Part shown: positions 28,808-38,530 of the stretch, piece after piece
Position numbering within the stretch: position 1 is the stretch's first letter
Layout: each line of letters opens with the position of its first letter
Assembly (NCBI GenBank): GCA_000634415.1
Contig: JFNH01000008.1
Span: 25,768 to 89,767 of the forward strand
Origin: Prochlorococcus sp. scB245a_519A13
GTDB taxonomy: Bacteria; Cyanobacteriota; Cyanobacteriia; PCC-6307; Cyanobiaceae
DNA length: 64,000 nt
Reading direction: 5' to 3'
Program-made: the position numbers and the translations under genes
The notes under the pieces: model-generated
Databases searched by the model: none
What the model was told of the DNA's origin: nothing
The model's input: the letters and a program-made list of their open reading frames with translations, nothing else

Positions 28808-29713
28808 ATGACTGTTCAAAGAATACTTATCGTTTCAGGCACTCATGGGAATGAAATTAATCCTGTTTGGGCTGTTAAGCAATTTAATAGAAAGGAAAAT
28901 AGTTTAAATAATGGCATTGAGTATGAGTACATCATAGGTAATCCTGCTGCCTATGAAAAAGGTTGCAGATATATAGATGTAGATTTAAATAGATCTTTTA
29001 AAGAAAGTGAAAATTTTGATCAAAGCAAGAATAGCTTTTATGAAGCTAATAGAGCCAATTTTTTAGTAGATCAATTTGGAATTGACGGATCTAAACCCTG
29101 TCAAATTGCAATCGATTTGCACACTACTACTGCAAATATGGGAACAAGCATTGTTATGTATGGGAGGAGATCCAAAGATTTTTGTTTAGCCGCATTACTG
29201 CAGAACAAATTTGGATTGCCTATTTATTTGCACGAAAAAGATACAGCCCAAACAGGCTTTCTTGTAGAAGCTTGGCCATGTGGTTTAGTTATTGAAATAG
29301 GAGCTGTCGCACAAAATTTTTATGATCAAAATATTATAAATAGATTCTCTCTAATAATTAGCTCCCTAAGGGAAGAGATAGATAAATTAAAAAATAAACT
29401 TATAGAACTTCCAAAGGAATTAGTGGTTCACGTTCATCAAGGGAGTATAGATTATCCAAGAGATGAAAATGGAGATATTGATGGCATAATTCATCCTGAG
29501 AGAATAAACCAAGATTGGAAAATGATTAAAAAAGGAGATCCATTATTTCTGGATAGCCAAGGAATAATCCACAAATATGAACGGAACGAATTGATTTGGC
29601 CTGTTTTTATTGGAGAAGTTGCTTATAAGGAAAAAAAAATTGCTATGAGCTACACAAAAAAAGAAGTGATTTGTTCCAAAAAACAATGGGTTCAAGAGTT
29701 TGAAAGTTTATAA
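28808..29713 (+). CDS. Aspartoacylase/succinylglutamate desuccinylase family zinc hydrolase
   Basis: This zinc carboxypeptidase-fold hydrolase has 301 residues. The first zinc ligands are in SGTHGNEINPVW (His and Glu near residues 14-17), the substrate-binding DVDLNRSF lies near 57, and the third zinc ligand His is in DLHTTTANMG near 105. GLVIEIGAVAQ supplies the likely catalytic Glu. The similarity is closest to aspartoacylase (N-acetylaspartate deacetylase), but the substrate in a free-living cyanobacterium is not known. It lies upstream of psbA on the same strand with a 434-base gap. Confidence 0.83.
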   Translation: MTVQRILIVSGTHGNEINPVWAVKQFNRKENSLNNGIEYEYIIGNPAAYEKGCRYIDVDLNRSFKESENFDQSKNSFYEANRANFLVDQFGIDGSKPCQIAIDLHTTTANMGTSIVMYGRRSKDFCLAALLQNKFGLPIYLHEKDTAQTGFLVEAWPCGLVIEIGAVAQNFYDQNIINRFSLIISSLREEIDKLKNKLIELPKELVVHVHQGSIDYPRDENGDIDGIIHPERINQDWKMIKKGDPLFLDSQGIIHKYERNELIWPVFIGEVAYKEKKIAMSYTKKEVICSKKQWVQEFESL

Positions 29714-29830
29714 ATTAAGAAACCGGAACAATAAATCGTTGAAAACTAATAAGGATTTTTTATTTTATAGATAAGTTTATTTAATATCTAATACTTTTAT
29801 TTTTTTTTCAAATTTTTAAACCTTTAAAAC

Positions 29831-29959
29831 TTAAATTCTTTCACTCCAATAAATAACAGCTCCAAAAGCCTCTAATTGCAGTCTTCTATGTTTAGCCTCT
29901 CTTAGGGAAACTACCTCTCTAGATCTTTTTCCGTTAAAAAGCCATTCGATTATTACCAA
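29831..29959 (-). CDS. Short ORF, 42 residues, divergent from psbA
   Basis: In the 434-base gap between the aspartoacylase gene and psbA, a minus-strand frame encodes 42 residues. It starts at TTG with GAGGA six bases upstream and ends at TAA. The product is basic and would begin MVIIEWLFNGKRSREVV; the C-terminal half (EAKHRRLQLEAFGAVIYWSE) looks like an amphipathic helix followed by a hydrophobic strand. I see no membrane segment and know no named family. The good ribosome binding site and non-random composition support a real gene. The rest of the gap is AT-rich leader and promoter. Confidence 0.55.
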   Translation of the reverse strand: MVIIEWLFNGKRSREVVSLREAKHRRLQLEAFGAVIYWSERI

Positions 29960-30048
29960 GTTGAATCCTCAATAACAAAGAAAATCTTAAGACATGGAAG
30001 TTCTTTTCTCCAGTTTTCTAAAAAATAAGTTTACTTAAAGAAAAAATA

Positions 30049-30147
30049 TTTACACATTTTTAGCGATTTTGGTCTAAAATCTTCGAAGCGGAATTTATTT
30101 CCGTTTTTATTTACACGTCTCACTTTAGAGACATACTTTACGAACTC
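30049..30147 (+). promoter_or_regulatory. psbA promoter and structured 5' leader
   Basis: A TTTACA (30049-30054) and a TAAAAT (30075-30080) are candidate -35 and -10 elements, though the 20-base spacer is longer than ideal. The leader contains two hairpins: CGGAA-TTTAT-TTCCG (30089-30103), followed by five T, and GTCTC-ACTTTA-GAGAC (30117-30132). No strong Shine-Dalgarno precedes the ATG, common for cyanobacterial psbA. Confidence 0.55.
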
Positions 30148-31230
30148 ATGACAACTATTCAGCAGCAGCGTTCTTCGCTGTTAAAAGGTTGGCCACAGTT
30201 TTGTGAGTGGGTAACATCAACTAACAACAGAATTTATGTTGGTTGGTTCGGCGTCTTAATGATTCCATGCCTACTTACAGCAGCGGCTTGCTTCATCGTT
30301 GCATTCATCGCAGCACCACCAGTAGACATCGACGGAATTAGAGAGCCAGTTGCTGGTTCATTCCTATATGGAAACAACATCATCTCAGGTGCAGTTGTTC
30401 CTTCATCTAACGCTATTGGTTTACACTTCTACCCAATCTGGGAAGCAGCTACTGTAGATGAGTGGTTATACAACGGTGGTCCTTACCAGCTTGTAATTTT
30501 CCACTTCCTAATTGGTATCTCAGCATACATGGGAAGACAGTGGGAGCTTTCATACCGTCTAGGTATGCGTCCTTGGATCTGTGTTGCATATTCTGCACCA
30601 GTTTCAGCAGCTTTCGCAGTATTCCTTGTATACCCATTCGGTCAAGGTTCATTCTCTGACGGAATGCCTCTAGGTATTTCTGGAACATTCAACTTCATGT
30701 TTGTTTTCCAGGCAGAGCACAACATTCTTATGCACCCATTCCACATGGCTGGTGTTGCTGGTATGTTCGGAGGATCTTTATTCTCAGCTATGCACGGTTC
30801 ACTTGTTACTTCATCTCTAATCAGAGAAACAACTGAGACAGAATCTCAGAACTATGGTTACAAGTTCGGACAAGAAGAAGAAACATATAACATCGTTGCA
30901 GCTCATGGCTACTTCGGTCGTTTGATCTTCCAATATGCAAGTTTCAACAACAGCAGAAGTCTTCACTTCTTCCTAGCTGTATTCCCAGTTGTTTGTGTAT
31001 GGTTAACTTCAATGGGTATCTGCACAATGGCATTCAACCTTAACGGTTTCAACTTCAACCAGTCAGTTGTTGATGCAAACGGTAAGATTGTTCCTACATG
31101 GGGTGACGTTCTTAACAGAGCAAACCTAGGTATGGAAGTAATGCACGAGCGTAACGCTCACAACTTCCCACTTGATCTAGCAGCAGCTGAGTCTACAACA
31201 GTAGCTCTTTCAGCTCCAGCTATTGGTTAA
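30148..31230 (+). CDS. psbA: Photosystem II D1 protein
   Basis: D1 is the reaction-centre core protein that holds P680, the QB site and ligands of the manganese cluster. The 360-residue sequence is standard: five membrane helices; [18 protein letters not shown], which contains Asp170 and the nearby Tyr161 region; [20 protein letters not shown], with the His198 and non-haem iron His215 region; and the processed C-terminus ending [19 protein letters not shown], with the cleavage site after Ala344. Codon choice (TTC, TAC, CAC, GGT) is richer in C-ending codons than its neighbours, as expected for a very highly expressed gene. A single copy is seen here. Confidence 0.99.
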   Translation: MTTIQQQRSSLLKGWPQFCEWVTSTNNRIYVGWFGVLMIPCLLTAAACFIVAFIAAPPVDIDGIREPVAGSFLYGNNIISGAVVPSSNAIGLHFYPIWEAATVDEWLYNGGPYQLVIFHFLIGISAYMGRQWELSYRLGMRPWICVAYSAPVSAAFAVFLVYPFGQGSFSDGMPLGISGTFNFMFVFQAEHNILMHPFHMAGVAGMFGGSLFSAMHGSLVTSSLIRETTETESQNYGYKFGQEEETYNIVAAHGYFGRLIFQYASFNNSRSLHFFLAVFPVVCVWLTSMGICTMAFNLNGFNFNQSVVDANGKIVPTWGDVLNRANLGMEVMHERNAHNFPLDLAAAESTTVALSAPAIG

Positions 31231-31252
31231 GCTTAAAGTTCTTAATTTCAAA

Positions 31253-31278
31253 AGTCCCCTTTTGGGGGCTTTTTTTTT
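31253..31278 (+). terminator. Intrinsic terminator of psbA
   Basis: AGTCCCC-TTTT-GGGGGCT forms a 7-bp stem (one G-U pair) followed by a run of T, 22 bases after the psbA stop. It separates psbA from aroC. Confidence 0.9.
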
Positions 31279-31336
31279 GTTTAATTTTCAATTGGTTTCA
31301 TATAATGGTTATATAGACAAAACATTTAATATTTCT

Positions 31337-32434
31337 ATGAGTAGTAGTTTTGGAAAAATTTTTCGTGTTAGTACTTTTGGAGAATCACATGGTGGTGCAG
31401 TAGGAGTGATCCTTGATGGATGTCCACCTAAGTTAAAAATAGATATAAATCTGATACAAAATGAATTAGATAGGCGCAGACCTGGTCAAAGTGACATTAC
31501 AACACCCAGAAATGAAGAAGATAAAATTGAAATATTAAGTGGAATAAAGGAAGGGCTAACACTCGGAACTCCAATAGCAATGTTGGTAAGAAATAAGGAT
31601 CAAAGACCAGGAGATTACAATAATTTGGAGCAAGTATTTAGACCTTCTCATGCAGATGGTACATATCATCTGAAATATGGAATTCAGGCAAGTTCTGGCG
31701 GTGGAAGAGCCTCTGCTAGAGAAACAATTGGGAGAGTAGCTGCTGGTGCTGTAGCAAAACAACTATTAAAAACCTTCTGTAACACTGAAATACTATCTTG
31801 GGTTAAGCGTATACATGATATTGATTCTGATGTAAATAAAGAGAAGATTTCTCTCAAAAAAATAGATTCTAATATTGTTAGGTGTCCTGATGAAAAGGTA
31901 TCAACAGAAATGATCGAGAGAATTAAGGAATTAAAGCGTCAAGGAGATTCTTGCGGCGGTGTTATTGAATGTCTAGTAAGAAATGTTCCCTCTGGTCTTG
32001 GAATGCCTGTTTTTGATAAATTAGAAGCTGATTTGGCAAAGGCTTTGATGTCTTTGCCTGCCACGAAAGGCTTTGAAATAGGTTCAGGTTTCTCTGGAAC
32101 TTATTTAAAAGGAAGCGAACATAATGACGCCTTCATCAAGTCTGATGATAATAATAAGTTAAGAACAACATCAAACAATTCAGGAGGTATACAGGGCGGA
32201 ATAAGTAATGGTGAAAATATTGAGATGAAGATAGCTTTTAAACCTACAGCAACCATCGGGAAAGAACAGAAAACAGTAAATGCTGAAGGTAAAGAAGTAC
32301 TTATGAAAGCAAAAGGGAGACACGATCCATGCGTTCTACCAAGAGCAGTTCCCATGGTTGATGCTATGGTAGCTTTAGTACTTGCTGATCATTTGCTTCT
32401 AAATCATGCTCAATGTGACTTAATAAATAAGTAG
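31337..32434 (+). CDS. aroC: Chorismate synthase
   Basis: The enzyme converts EPSP to chorismate, the last shared step of aromatic amino acid and quinone synthesis, using reduced FMN. Family signatures are [20 protein letters not shown] at the N-terminus, [33 protein letters not shown], and [13 protein letters not shown] followed by [16 protein letters not shown] chose the ATG at 31337 (MSSSFGKIF, 365 residues). The frame is open further upstream, but that extension would run through the psbA terminator and is not conserved. Confidence 0.96.
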   Translation: MSSSFGKIFRVSTFGESHGGAVGVILDGCPPKLKIDINLIQNELDRRRPGQSDITTPRNEEDKIEILSGIKEGLTLGTPIAMLVRNKDQRPGDYNNLEQVFRPSHADGTYHLKYGIQASSGGGRASARETIGRVAAGAVAKQLLKTFCNTEILSWVKRIHDIDSDVNKEKISLKKIDSNIVRCPDEKVSTEMIERIKELKRQGDSCGGVIECLVRNVPSGLGMPVFDKLEADLAKALMSLPATKGFEIGSGFSGTYLKGSEHNDAFIKSDDNNKLRTTSNNSGGIQGGISNGENIEMKIAFKPTATIGKEQKTVNAEGKEVLMKAKGRHDPCVLPRAVPMVDAMVALVLADHLLLNHAQCDLINK

Positions 32435-32468
32435 TAGTTTTGTTGAATAAATTATATTTATCCTTAAC

Positions 32469-33095
32469 TTAATTTTTTTTGAGCCATTCATATATTTTTG
32501 GATCAAATTTTTTATTTTTGATAGCTTTATCTCCTATTACAACTGCTTTATACCCTAAAGATTTATAAGTTTTTAAATCATTGATTGATAGTCCTCCAGC
32601 AGCAATGAAATCAATATTTTTATAGTTGAGTATATTTATCGAACTATCTTTACTTTTTATTGGGTAAATTTTGATAATGTTGCAATTTAAATCTATTGCT
32701 TCCTTAAGATCTTTTAAATTATTAATACCAGGAATTAATAAATAATTTTTTGACTGCGCATAATTGAAAAGATCTTTATCCCAAAATTTCATCATCGAAA
32801 AATTTAATCCAATTTTTAAAGAATCTTCTATTGATTGCTTATTAACTATGGAGGCAGAGCCTAAATTAATTCTTGGATATTTAATTTTGATATCGGATAC
32901 AAAATCGAACCAATTTTCGTTGTTAGACCAACTTATTTCAATATTCTTTAATCCTAATTTTACTAAGTTTTCTAATTCTTCAAAAAATGAATTTCTTATA
33001 GAGGTATTTGAGTAAATATTATCTTCAGGTTTTATAAGTAAAAAAAAAGACTCAATTTTCAGGTACTCCGAAAAAGAATCTTCTTTATTATTCAT
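32469..33095 (-). CDS. eda: KDPG/KHG aldolase-like protein (Eda family), divergent
   Basis: This is a class I aldolase-fold protein of 208 residues, related to 2-keto-3-deoxy-6-phosphogluconate aldolase. The Schiff-base lysine is kept (Lys142 in IIKIYP), as is the catalytic Glu53 (KNIEIS) and the PG turn (IPGINN, 121-126). Several other motifs differ: GSASIVN replaces GAGTVLN, MKFWDKDLF replaces the usual SPGFDP-like segment, and AAGGLS replaces PTGGI. It could serve an Entner-Doudoroff shunt or a related sugar acid cleavage. It is the last gene after sat and ftsH, 20 bases from ftsH. Confidence 0.7.
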   Translation of the reverse strand: MNNKEDSFSEYLKIESFFLLIKPEDNIYSNTSIRNSFFEELENLVKLGLKNIEISWSNNENWFDFVSDIKIKYPRINLGSASIVNKQSIEDSLKIGLNFSMMKFWDKDLFNYAQSKNYLLIPGINNLKDLKEAIDLNCNIIKIYPIKSKDSSINILNYKNIDFIAAGGLSINDLKTYKSLGYKAVVIGDKAIKNKKFDPKIYEWLKKN

Positions 33096-33115
33096 TAAAA
33101 ATTTAAAATCTCGCG

Positions 33116-34969
33116 TTAAATATAGTTTGCGACTGTTACTTCTGAGCGGTTTAGCAATTCTTGGATATCTTCAGTATCTATAGTTTCTCTTTCGATTAGC
33201 ATTTGAGCCATTTCGTCAAGAACAGTTCTATTGTCTGTTAAAACTTTTGTAGCTCTCTTGTAGGCAACATCAACGAGATCTGAAACCTCTACATCAATTG
33301 TTGCGGCTGTGTCTTCAGAGAAGTCTCTTGTAGAACTCATATCTCTTCCGAGAAACATTCCACCTTGAGATTGACCTAGAGCGACGGGACCTATTTTGTC
33401 ACTCATACCGAATTTAGTGATCATTTGTCTTGCTACATTGGCAACTTGTTGTAAATCATTTGAAGCTCCGGTTGTTACCTCTTCTTCGCCATAGACGATT
33501 TCTTCAGCAACTCTTCCACCAAGAGCTACAGCCATTTGATTTTGAAGGTAAGAACGAGAGTAAAGACCAGATTCCATTCTTTCTTCACTTGGAGTAAAGA
33601 AGGTTAGCCCTCCAGCTTGACCTCTTGGAATGATTGAGACTTTTGCTACTGGATCATAATCAGGCATTAATGCTCCAACGAGTGCATGACCAGCTTCGTG
33701 ATAAGCAACTAATTCTTTTTTCTTATCACTGATTACTCTATCTTTCTTTTCTGGGCCAGCCATAACTCTTTCAATGGCATCACCGACTTCATCGTTACTT
33801 ACTTTATCTAAATCTTTTCTAGCTGCTAGTATTGCTGCTTCGTTTAAAAGATTAGCTAAATCTGCACCAGTAAATCCTGGTGTTCTTCTGGCAACTTTAT
33901 CTAAATCAACGTCATTTGAAAGAGTTTTATCTTTCGCATGAACATTTAATATCTGCAATCTTCCAGCATAATCTGGTCGGTCTACTGTTACCTGTCTATC
34001 GAATCTTCCAGGTCGCATTAAAGCTGAATCTAAGACATCTGGTCTGTTGGTTGCAGCAACTATTATTATTCCTGAATTACCTTCAAATCCATCCATTTCG
34101 GTTAAGAGTTGATTTAATGTTTGTTCTCTTTCATCATTTCCTCCGCCCATTCCAGCTCCTCTTTGTCTTCCAACTGCATCTATTTCGTCAATAAATACAA
34201 TACAAGGAGCATTCTTTTTAGCTTGTTCAAAAAGATCTCTAACTCTACTAGCTCCAACCCCAACAAACATCTCTACAAATTCTGAACCGGATATTGAGAA
34301 AAAAGGTACACCTGCTTCTCCAGCTACTGCTTTTGCTAGCAATGTTTTTCCTGTACCAGGAGGGCCAACAAGAAGAACTCCCTTTGGAATTTTTGCTCCT
34401 ACTGCAGTAAATCTATCTGGACTCTTCAGAAAATCTACAACTTCTGTGAGTTCTAATTTTGCACCTTCAACCCCAGCAACATCTGAAAAGGTTACTTGTG
34501 TAGATGGTTCCATTTGGAGTCTAGCTTTGCTCTTTCCAAAACTCATTGCAGGGTTACCACCTCCAGCATTACCACTTTGGGATCTTCTGAAAAGAAAAAA
34601 TAGACCTCCAATCAAAAGTACTGGGAAAATTAGGCTACTTAAAGCCTGTTGCCATGGATTAGCTAATTTTGTAGGAGTTACAGCTATATCTACATTATTC
34701 TCAGTGAGTATTTTTAATAAATCTTTGTCAGGGGCTAAATTGACCTCAGACCTACTCCCATCATTTTCAACAACTTGAGCTGTGGCATTATCTGGAGATA
34801 TTAGGACTCTACTGATTTCTTTATCTTGCACTGCCTCTATAAAATCACTATATCTCAAGCTTTTTGTAGAACTTTCAGTACTAGGTTTATCAAAAACTGA
34901 TGTACCAATGAAAATTACAGTAATAACAGCTAGGACATAAAGTCCTACGTTTCTCCAACGTTTGTTCAC
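33116..34969 (-). CDS. ftsH: Membrane-bound AAA+ zinc protease FtsH
   Basis: FtsH degrades membrane proteins; in cyanobacteria, FtsH hexamers remove photodamaged D1. Two membrane segments flank a lumenal domain (about residues 8-25 and 108-128). The AAA module has Walker A GPPGTGKT (202-209), Walker B VFIDEID and [20 protein letters not shown]. The protease site HEAGH lies at about 425, and a third zinc ligand Asp is expected in ASNDLQQV. At 617 residues it is full length. The start is GTG. It lies between sat and the Eda-like gene; 46 bases separate it from sat. Confidence 0.97.
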   Translation of the reverse strand: MNKRWRNVGLYVLAVITVIFIGTSVFDKPSTESSTKSLRYSDFIEAVQDKEISRVLISPDNATAQVVENDGSRSEVNLAPDKDLLKILTENNVDIAVTPTKLANPWQQALSSLIFPVLLIGGLFFLFRRSQSGNAGGGNPAMSFGKSKARLQMEPSTQVTFSDVAGVEGAKLELTEVVDFLKSPDRFTAVGAKIPKGVLLVGPPGTGKTLLAKAVAGEAGVPFFSISGSEFVEMFVGVGASRVRDLFEQAKKNAPCIVFIDEIDAVGRQRGAGMGGGNDEREQTLNQLLTEMDGFEGNSGIIIVAATNRPDVLDSALMRPGRFDRQVTVDRPDYAGRLQILNVHAKDKTLSNDVDLDKVARRTPGFTGADLANLLNEAAILAARKDLDKVSNDEVGDAIERVMAGPEKKDRVISDKKKELVAYHEAGHALVGALMPDYDPVAKVSIIPRGQAGGLTFFTPSEERMESGLYSRSYLQNQMAVALGGRVAEEIVYGEEEVTTGASNDLQQVANVARQMITKFGMSDKIGPVALGQSQGGMFLGRDMSSTRDFSEDTAATIDVEVSDLVDVAYKRATKVLTDNRTVLDEMAQMLIERETIDTEDIQELLNRSEVTVANYI

Positions 34970-35015
34970 GATAAAAAATCTTTAATTAATCTATAATACT
35001 AATAATAAAACAATA

Positions 35016-36191
35016 TTAAGAGCGTCTTAGAACATCTACTACACTTTTGAATGCAAACCATTCAGGAATTGGTTCGCCATTCCTCAATTTCTTTCTAAAT
35101 TCAGTACCACTAAGTTTCATAATTTCATAATCAAATTCTTTGGCTTCTTCAGCTGTGATATATCCTTTTTCCTTCGTATAAACTAAATTTTTTGAAGGAA
35201 CAGTTTGCATCATCAATTCATCTGCACACTTATTCGCAAAATTTTGGGCGTCATACGGACCATAAAAATCTTCACCAGTTGATGACGACTTACAACCAGC
35301 CATATCTCTACCAATAATAAAGTGGGTGCAGCCATAATTTCTTCTGATTATCATATGTTGAAGAGCTTCTCTAGGCCCTGCCATATGCATTGAATAAGGT
35401 AAAAAAGCCCATTTTATTCTTTCATCAGATATTTCCTCTTCTAACTCTTTATAGGTCAAATATCTAACTTTTCCAGGGATATCATCTTGTTGAGTTGGTC
35501 CACAAGTTGGATGAACTAAAACAACTGAGTTAGAGGAGACATTATCTGAAAGTAAGGCATTAGTAAATAATTCATAATGTGCTCTATGAATTGGATTTCT
35601 GCATTGAAATGCCACTACATCATAATTTGATGGCAGTGTAGATCTAACTTCTTCAGGGGTTTTGCAGGGGAATTCTCTAATTGGTAATTCGAAACCATAA
35701 ACTCTTCCTCCAATATAAAATCTCCCTCTCTCGTTAAAAATCATCTTAACAGCAGGATGATCTAAAGAATTAGTACCATAACAAAGTTCAGCTTCTAAGG
35801 ATTTATCAGGCTCCCATTTAGAGCTAACTTCTAAAACTGCTATTTTTTGTTTTTTATAAGTAAGCAATATTGTCTCTCCAGCTTTTACCTTTTCATTATT
35901 TGAATCAAATACAATAGGCAAGCCAAAAAGCAACCCTTTTGTATTTCTATTATTTTTAATTACCGAATTGTAGTTATTTTCATCCATAAAACCTTCCAAT
36001 GGAGAAAAAGCTCCAACCATCAAAAGTTCTACATCGCATGCATTTCTCTCGCTACATTCAAACTCATAATTAGCCTTAGAGATAAGATCATTTTTAAGGT
36101 TTGTATCTTTGATAATTAAATTTTTTAGTTCCCCTCCATAAGGCGGTATAAGTCCATTAGTATCTGTTTTAGTTTTTTGTTGTAATTCCAT
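35016..36191 (-). CDS. sat: ATP sulfurylase (sulfate adenylyltransferase)
   Basis: It makes adenosine 5'-phosphosulfate from ATP and sulfate, the first step of sulfate assimilation. Signatures are FQCRNPIHRAHYEL, VLVHPTCGPTQQDDIPG and FIIGRDMAGCKSSSTGEDFYG, the cyanobacterial homo-oligomeric form. At 391 residues it is full length, with no APS kinase domain. Upstream lies the psbO terminator, so it should have its own promoter in the short gap at 36192-36220. Confidence 0.96.
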   Translation of the reverse strand: MELQQKTKTDTNGLIPPYGGELKNLIIKDTNLKNDLISKANYEFECSERNACDVELLMVGAFSPLEGFMDENNYNSVIKNNRNTKGLLFGLPIVFDSNNEKVKAGETILLTYKKQKIAVLEVSSKWEPDKSLEAELCYGTNSLDHPAVKMIFNERGRFYIGGRVYGFELPIREFPCKTPEEVRSTLPSNYDVVAFQCRNPIHRAHYELFTNALLSDNVSSNSVVLVHPTCGPTQQDDIPGKVRYLTYKELEEEISDERIKWAFLPYSMHMAGPREALQHMIIRRNYGCTHFIIGRDMAGCKSSSTGEDFYGPYDAQNFANKCADELMMQTVPSKNLVYTKEKGYITAEEAKEFDYEIMKLSGTEFRKKLRNGEPIPEWFAFKSVVDVLRRS

Positions 36192-36219
36192 TTTTTAAAT
36201 TGATAAAGAAAAATTTTGA

Positions 36220-36248
36220 AAAAAAAAGAGGGGTTTAACCCCCTTTTT
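36220..36248 (-). terminator. Intrinsic terminator of psbO
   Basis: On the minus strand a GGGG/CCCC stem (36230-36242) is followed by TCTTTTTTT, 15-25 bases after the psbO stop. It separates psbO from sat. Confidence 0.85.
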
Positions 36249-36262
36249 ATCTTGAGTAGGAT

Positions 36263-37057
36263 TTATGCTTTTCTTCCGTAAAGCTCTCCAATTATTTTTA
36301 CATCAAGTGGATCCTTTGAACCCATATCTGTATCTGAAGGTTGGATAGCTTCAAAAGTACCAGCAAATTCGTCTGTGTCAGAATCTACGTTATTGATTGA
36401 AAGAGTAATAACGCCAGTACCATTTACATCAACTTTAATATTTTCTTTTGCAAGTTCTTCGTCATCTCCTCCTAATGCAACTAAACCTTGAGCATATTCA
36501 ACACCAGTATTTTTAGCTCTTGCCTTAGGATCTAGAAAGTCACCAGTTCTGTAGTTAGGTGTAAATGTTGAACCACTAACCTCAGTTCCTGGCTCGATAG
36601 ATGAAGGCAAGTCAGCTGTAAGATCTTTCGCTGAGAATGCAAATGGCACCTCTAAACCACCAGGAGTTAATACAGTAATAAGTTGAAAATCAATACCACC
36701 CTTTTCAGTGAAAGTTCCTGAATCTATATCTCCATAAACTTCTGTCACTGTGGTGTTATTTCTAGGACTAATAATTTTTGTAGAAACAAATTCTGCAGCT
36801 TTTCGTTTTGTCCCTGGCACTTTTACATAAACTTCTGTTGGATGCATGCATATTCCTTTAAGGCTATCTCCATTCCCTAAAGTTATTGATCCGACAAGAG
36901 ATGAGTCTAATGTAGGGCAATCATTAGCTTTTCCTGTGTTAACAACATCTGTGAATTGTGCATTTCCTCTTTCAGAAAAAGCAAATGTTTTAACAGGTAC
37001 GAAAGCAAAAGTTATACAAATTGAAATAACAAAAGCTAAGAAAGAACGAATTCTCAT
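36263..37057 (-). CDS. psbO: Photosystem II manganese-stabilizing protein PsbO
   Basis: PsbO is a lumenal beta-barrel subunit that stabilises the oxygen-evolving cluster. I chose the ATG at 37057 (MRIRSFLAFVIS, 264 residues); the frame extends 15 codons further but the signal peptide fits this start. The signal peptide is about residues 1-27, with cleavage likely near KTFA-FSERG. Mature-protein blocks are NDCPTLDSS and GICMHPTEVYVKV, providing the conserved disulfide cysteines, then GGIDFQLITVLTPGG and PFAFSAKDLTADL. About 216 bases upstream, before coaBC ends, hold its promoter and leader. A terminator follows. Confidence 0.97.
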   Translation of the reverse strand: MRIRSFLAFVISICITFAFVPVKTFAFSERGNAQFTDVVNTGKANDCPTLDSSLVGSITLGNGDSLKGICMHPTEVYVKVPGTKRKAAEFVSTKIISPRNNTTVTEVYGDIDSGTFTEKGGIDFQLITVLTPGGLEVPFAFSAKDLTADLPSSIEPGTEVSGSTFTPNYRTGDFLDPKARAKNTGVEYAQGLVALGGDDEELAKENIKVDVNGTGVITLSINNVDSDTDEFAGTFEAIQPSDTDMGSKDPLDVKIIGELYGRKA

Positions 37058-37273
37058 AATTAAAGTTGCAGTAAAGTTCTGTGACGATAGATTAAAGGTC
37101 ATCTAATAAGTTCAGTACGGATATTACAAGGGAAAGGACCATAAAAGATAGGACTATTAAATCCTCGAAACAACCCGTAGCTTTTTAGATTTTGAAAAAA
37201 CTGGAATTATTGTAAGCTATCACATTATTTTTAATGATTAAGATTACAAAAAAATACAAATTAAAAATTTTTT

Positions 37274-38530
37274 TTATTTTTTTAATGAAATAATTTGCGT
37301 TATTAATTTATTTGCTAAATCAATTTTTGATGTTTTGTTAATGTAGTGTTCCATATTGTTAGTATCAAATAGCCAACCTTCATTTTGTGCCAAAAAGCCA
37401 AATCCTTGACCTTTAAGATCAATTGGATTTGCAAATAGATAATCACAACCCTTTTGGATAATCTTTTCTTTAATTATCATTCGTGCCTCTTCGATAGATC
37501 CTGTAAAAGCACAAAAGCCTACAAAAACTTGGTTATCTTTTTTTGATTTACTAATTGTTTTTAAAATATCTGGGACTAGCTCAAAGTTTTGAATCAAATG
37601 AGAATTAATTTGATTTTTTGGAATTTTAGCTGAAGTATCCGATGTTATCTTGAAATCAGATACTGCTGCATTCATGAAAAAATAATCACAATTTGATATT
37701 TCATTATTAAGTGCCCTAATTAAATCAACACTAGTTTCAATTTCATATCTTTTTATTCCATCAGTAAGATTCTTATCGATTTTCAGAGGGCCATGGACAT
37801 ATTTTACTTGTGCTCCTCTGAACCTCGCTACTTGAGAAAGAAGTAGGCCCATAGCTCCTGAACTTTTGTTGGTTATGTGTCTTGCCGCGTCAATTTTCTC
37901 TGAGGTGCACCCTCCAGTTATTAAAATTTCTTTATTAAGTAAATCTTTGCGATATTCATTTTTTTTGTTTGAGGCTATAAATTCAAGAGCTAATTGAATT
38001 AGATCATTTGGAGGTATCTTACCTATGCCAATTGCATCACACGCTAAGTGGCCTTCACTTGGTTGCAAAGACAAAACATTTTCATAATTCTGTAAAGTCT
38101 CATAATTTTTTTGGACAGCTTTATTTAGCCACATTTGGGTATTCATTGCTGGCGCAACAATAATTGGCTTTATATTTGCTATTAAGATGCTTGGGATCAA
38201 TCCCTCTGCATTTCCAGTTACCCATTTTGCTAATGTTGTCGCTGTTAAAGGCGCAATGACTAAAATATCAGCCCAATTACTTAGTTCTATGTGAAGAGGT
38301 TTTGATTGACTATTTGACCATTGATCATTTTCTAAAATGCAAGGGTTTCTACTCAAGATAGAGAGAGAAAGTGGTTTTATTAATTTTTCTGCATTTTTAG
38401 ATAAAACGCATCTTATTTCATAATTTTCTTTCGCTAATTGGCTAACTAATAATGGAATTCTTACAGCTGCAATACTACCCGTTACTAATAACAGAACCTT
38501 TATTTTGGAGTCTTTACTTTTAGTTTTCAT
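37274..38530 (-). CDS. coaBC: Bifunctional phosphopantothenoylcysteine decarboxylase/synthetase
   Basis: This two-domain enzyme carries out two steps of coenzyme A synthesis. The N-terminal flavoprotein CoaC has TGSIAAVRIPLLVSQL, the active-site histidine in PLHIELSNWADILVIAP, PAMNTQMW, and the cysteine flap EGHLACDAIGIGKIP. The C-terminal CoaB synthetase has ITGGCTSEKIDAARHITNKS. At 418 residues it is full length. It overlaps the upstream DUF2555-type gene by 11 bases. It is followed on the same strand by psbO, with its own promoter. Confidence 0.95.
   Translation of the reverse strand: MKTKSKDSKIKVLLLVTGSIAAVRIPLLVSQLAKENYEIRCVLSKNAEKLIKPLSLSILSRNPCILENDQWSNSQSKPLHIELSNWADILVIAPLTATTLAKWVTGNAEGLIPSILIANIKPIIVAPAMNTQMWLNKAVQKNYETLQNYENVLSLQPSEGHLACDAIGIGKIPPNDLIQLALEFIASNKKNEYRKDLLNKEILITGGCTSEKIDAARHITNKSSGAMGLLLSQVARFRGAQVKYVHGPLKIDKNLTDGIKRYEIETSVDLIRALNNEISNCDYFFMNAAVSDFKITSDTSAKIPKNQINSHLIQNFELVPDILKTISKSKKDNQVFVGFCAFTGSIEEARMIIKEKIIQKGCDYLFANPIDLKGQGFGFLAQNEGWLFDTNNMEHYINKTSKIDLANKLITQIISLKK

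Noticed and set aside
31223..31336. N-terminal extension of aroC through the psbA terminator
   Set aside because: The extension is not family-conserved, would be encoded by the terminator hairpin, and an ATG fits the conserved start at 31337.
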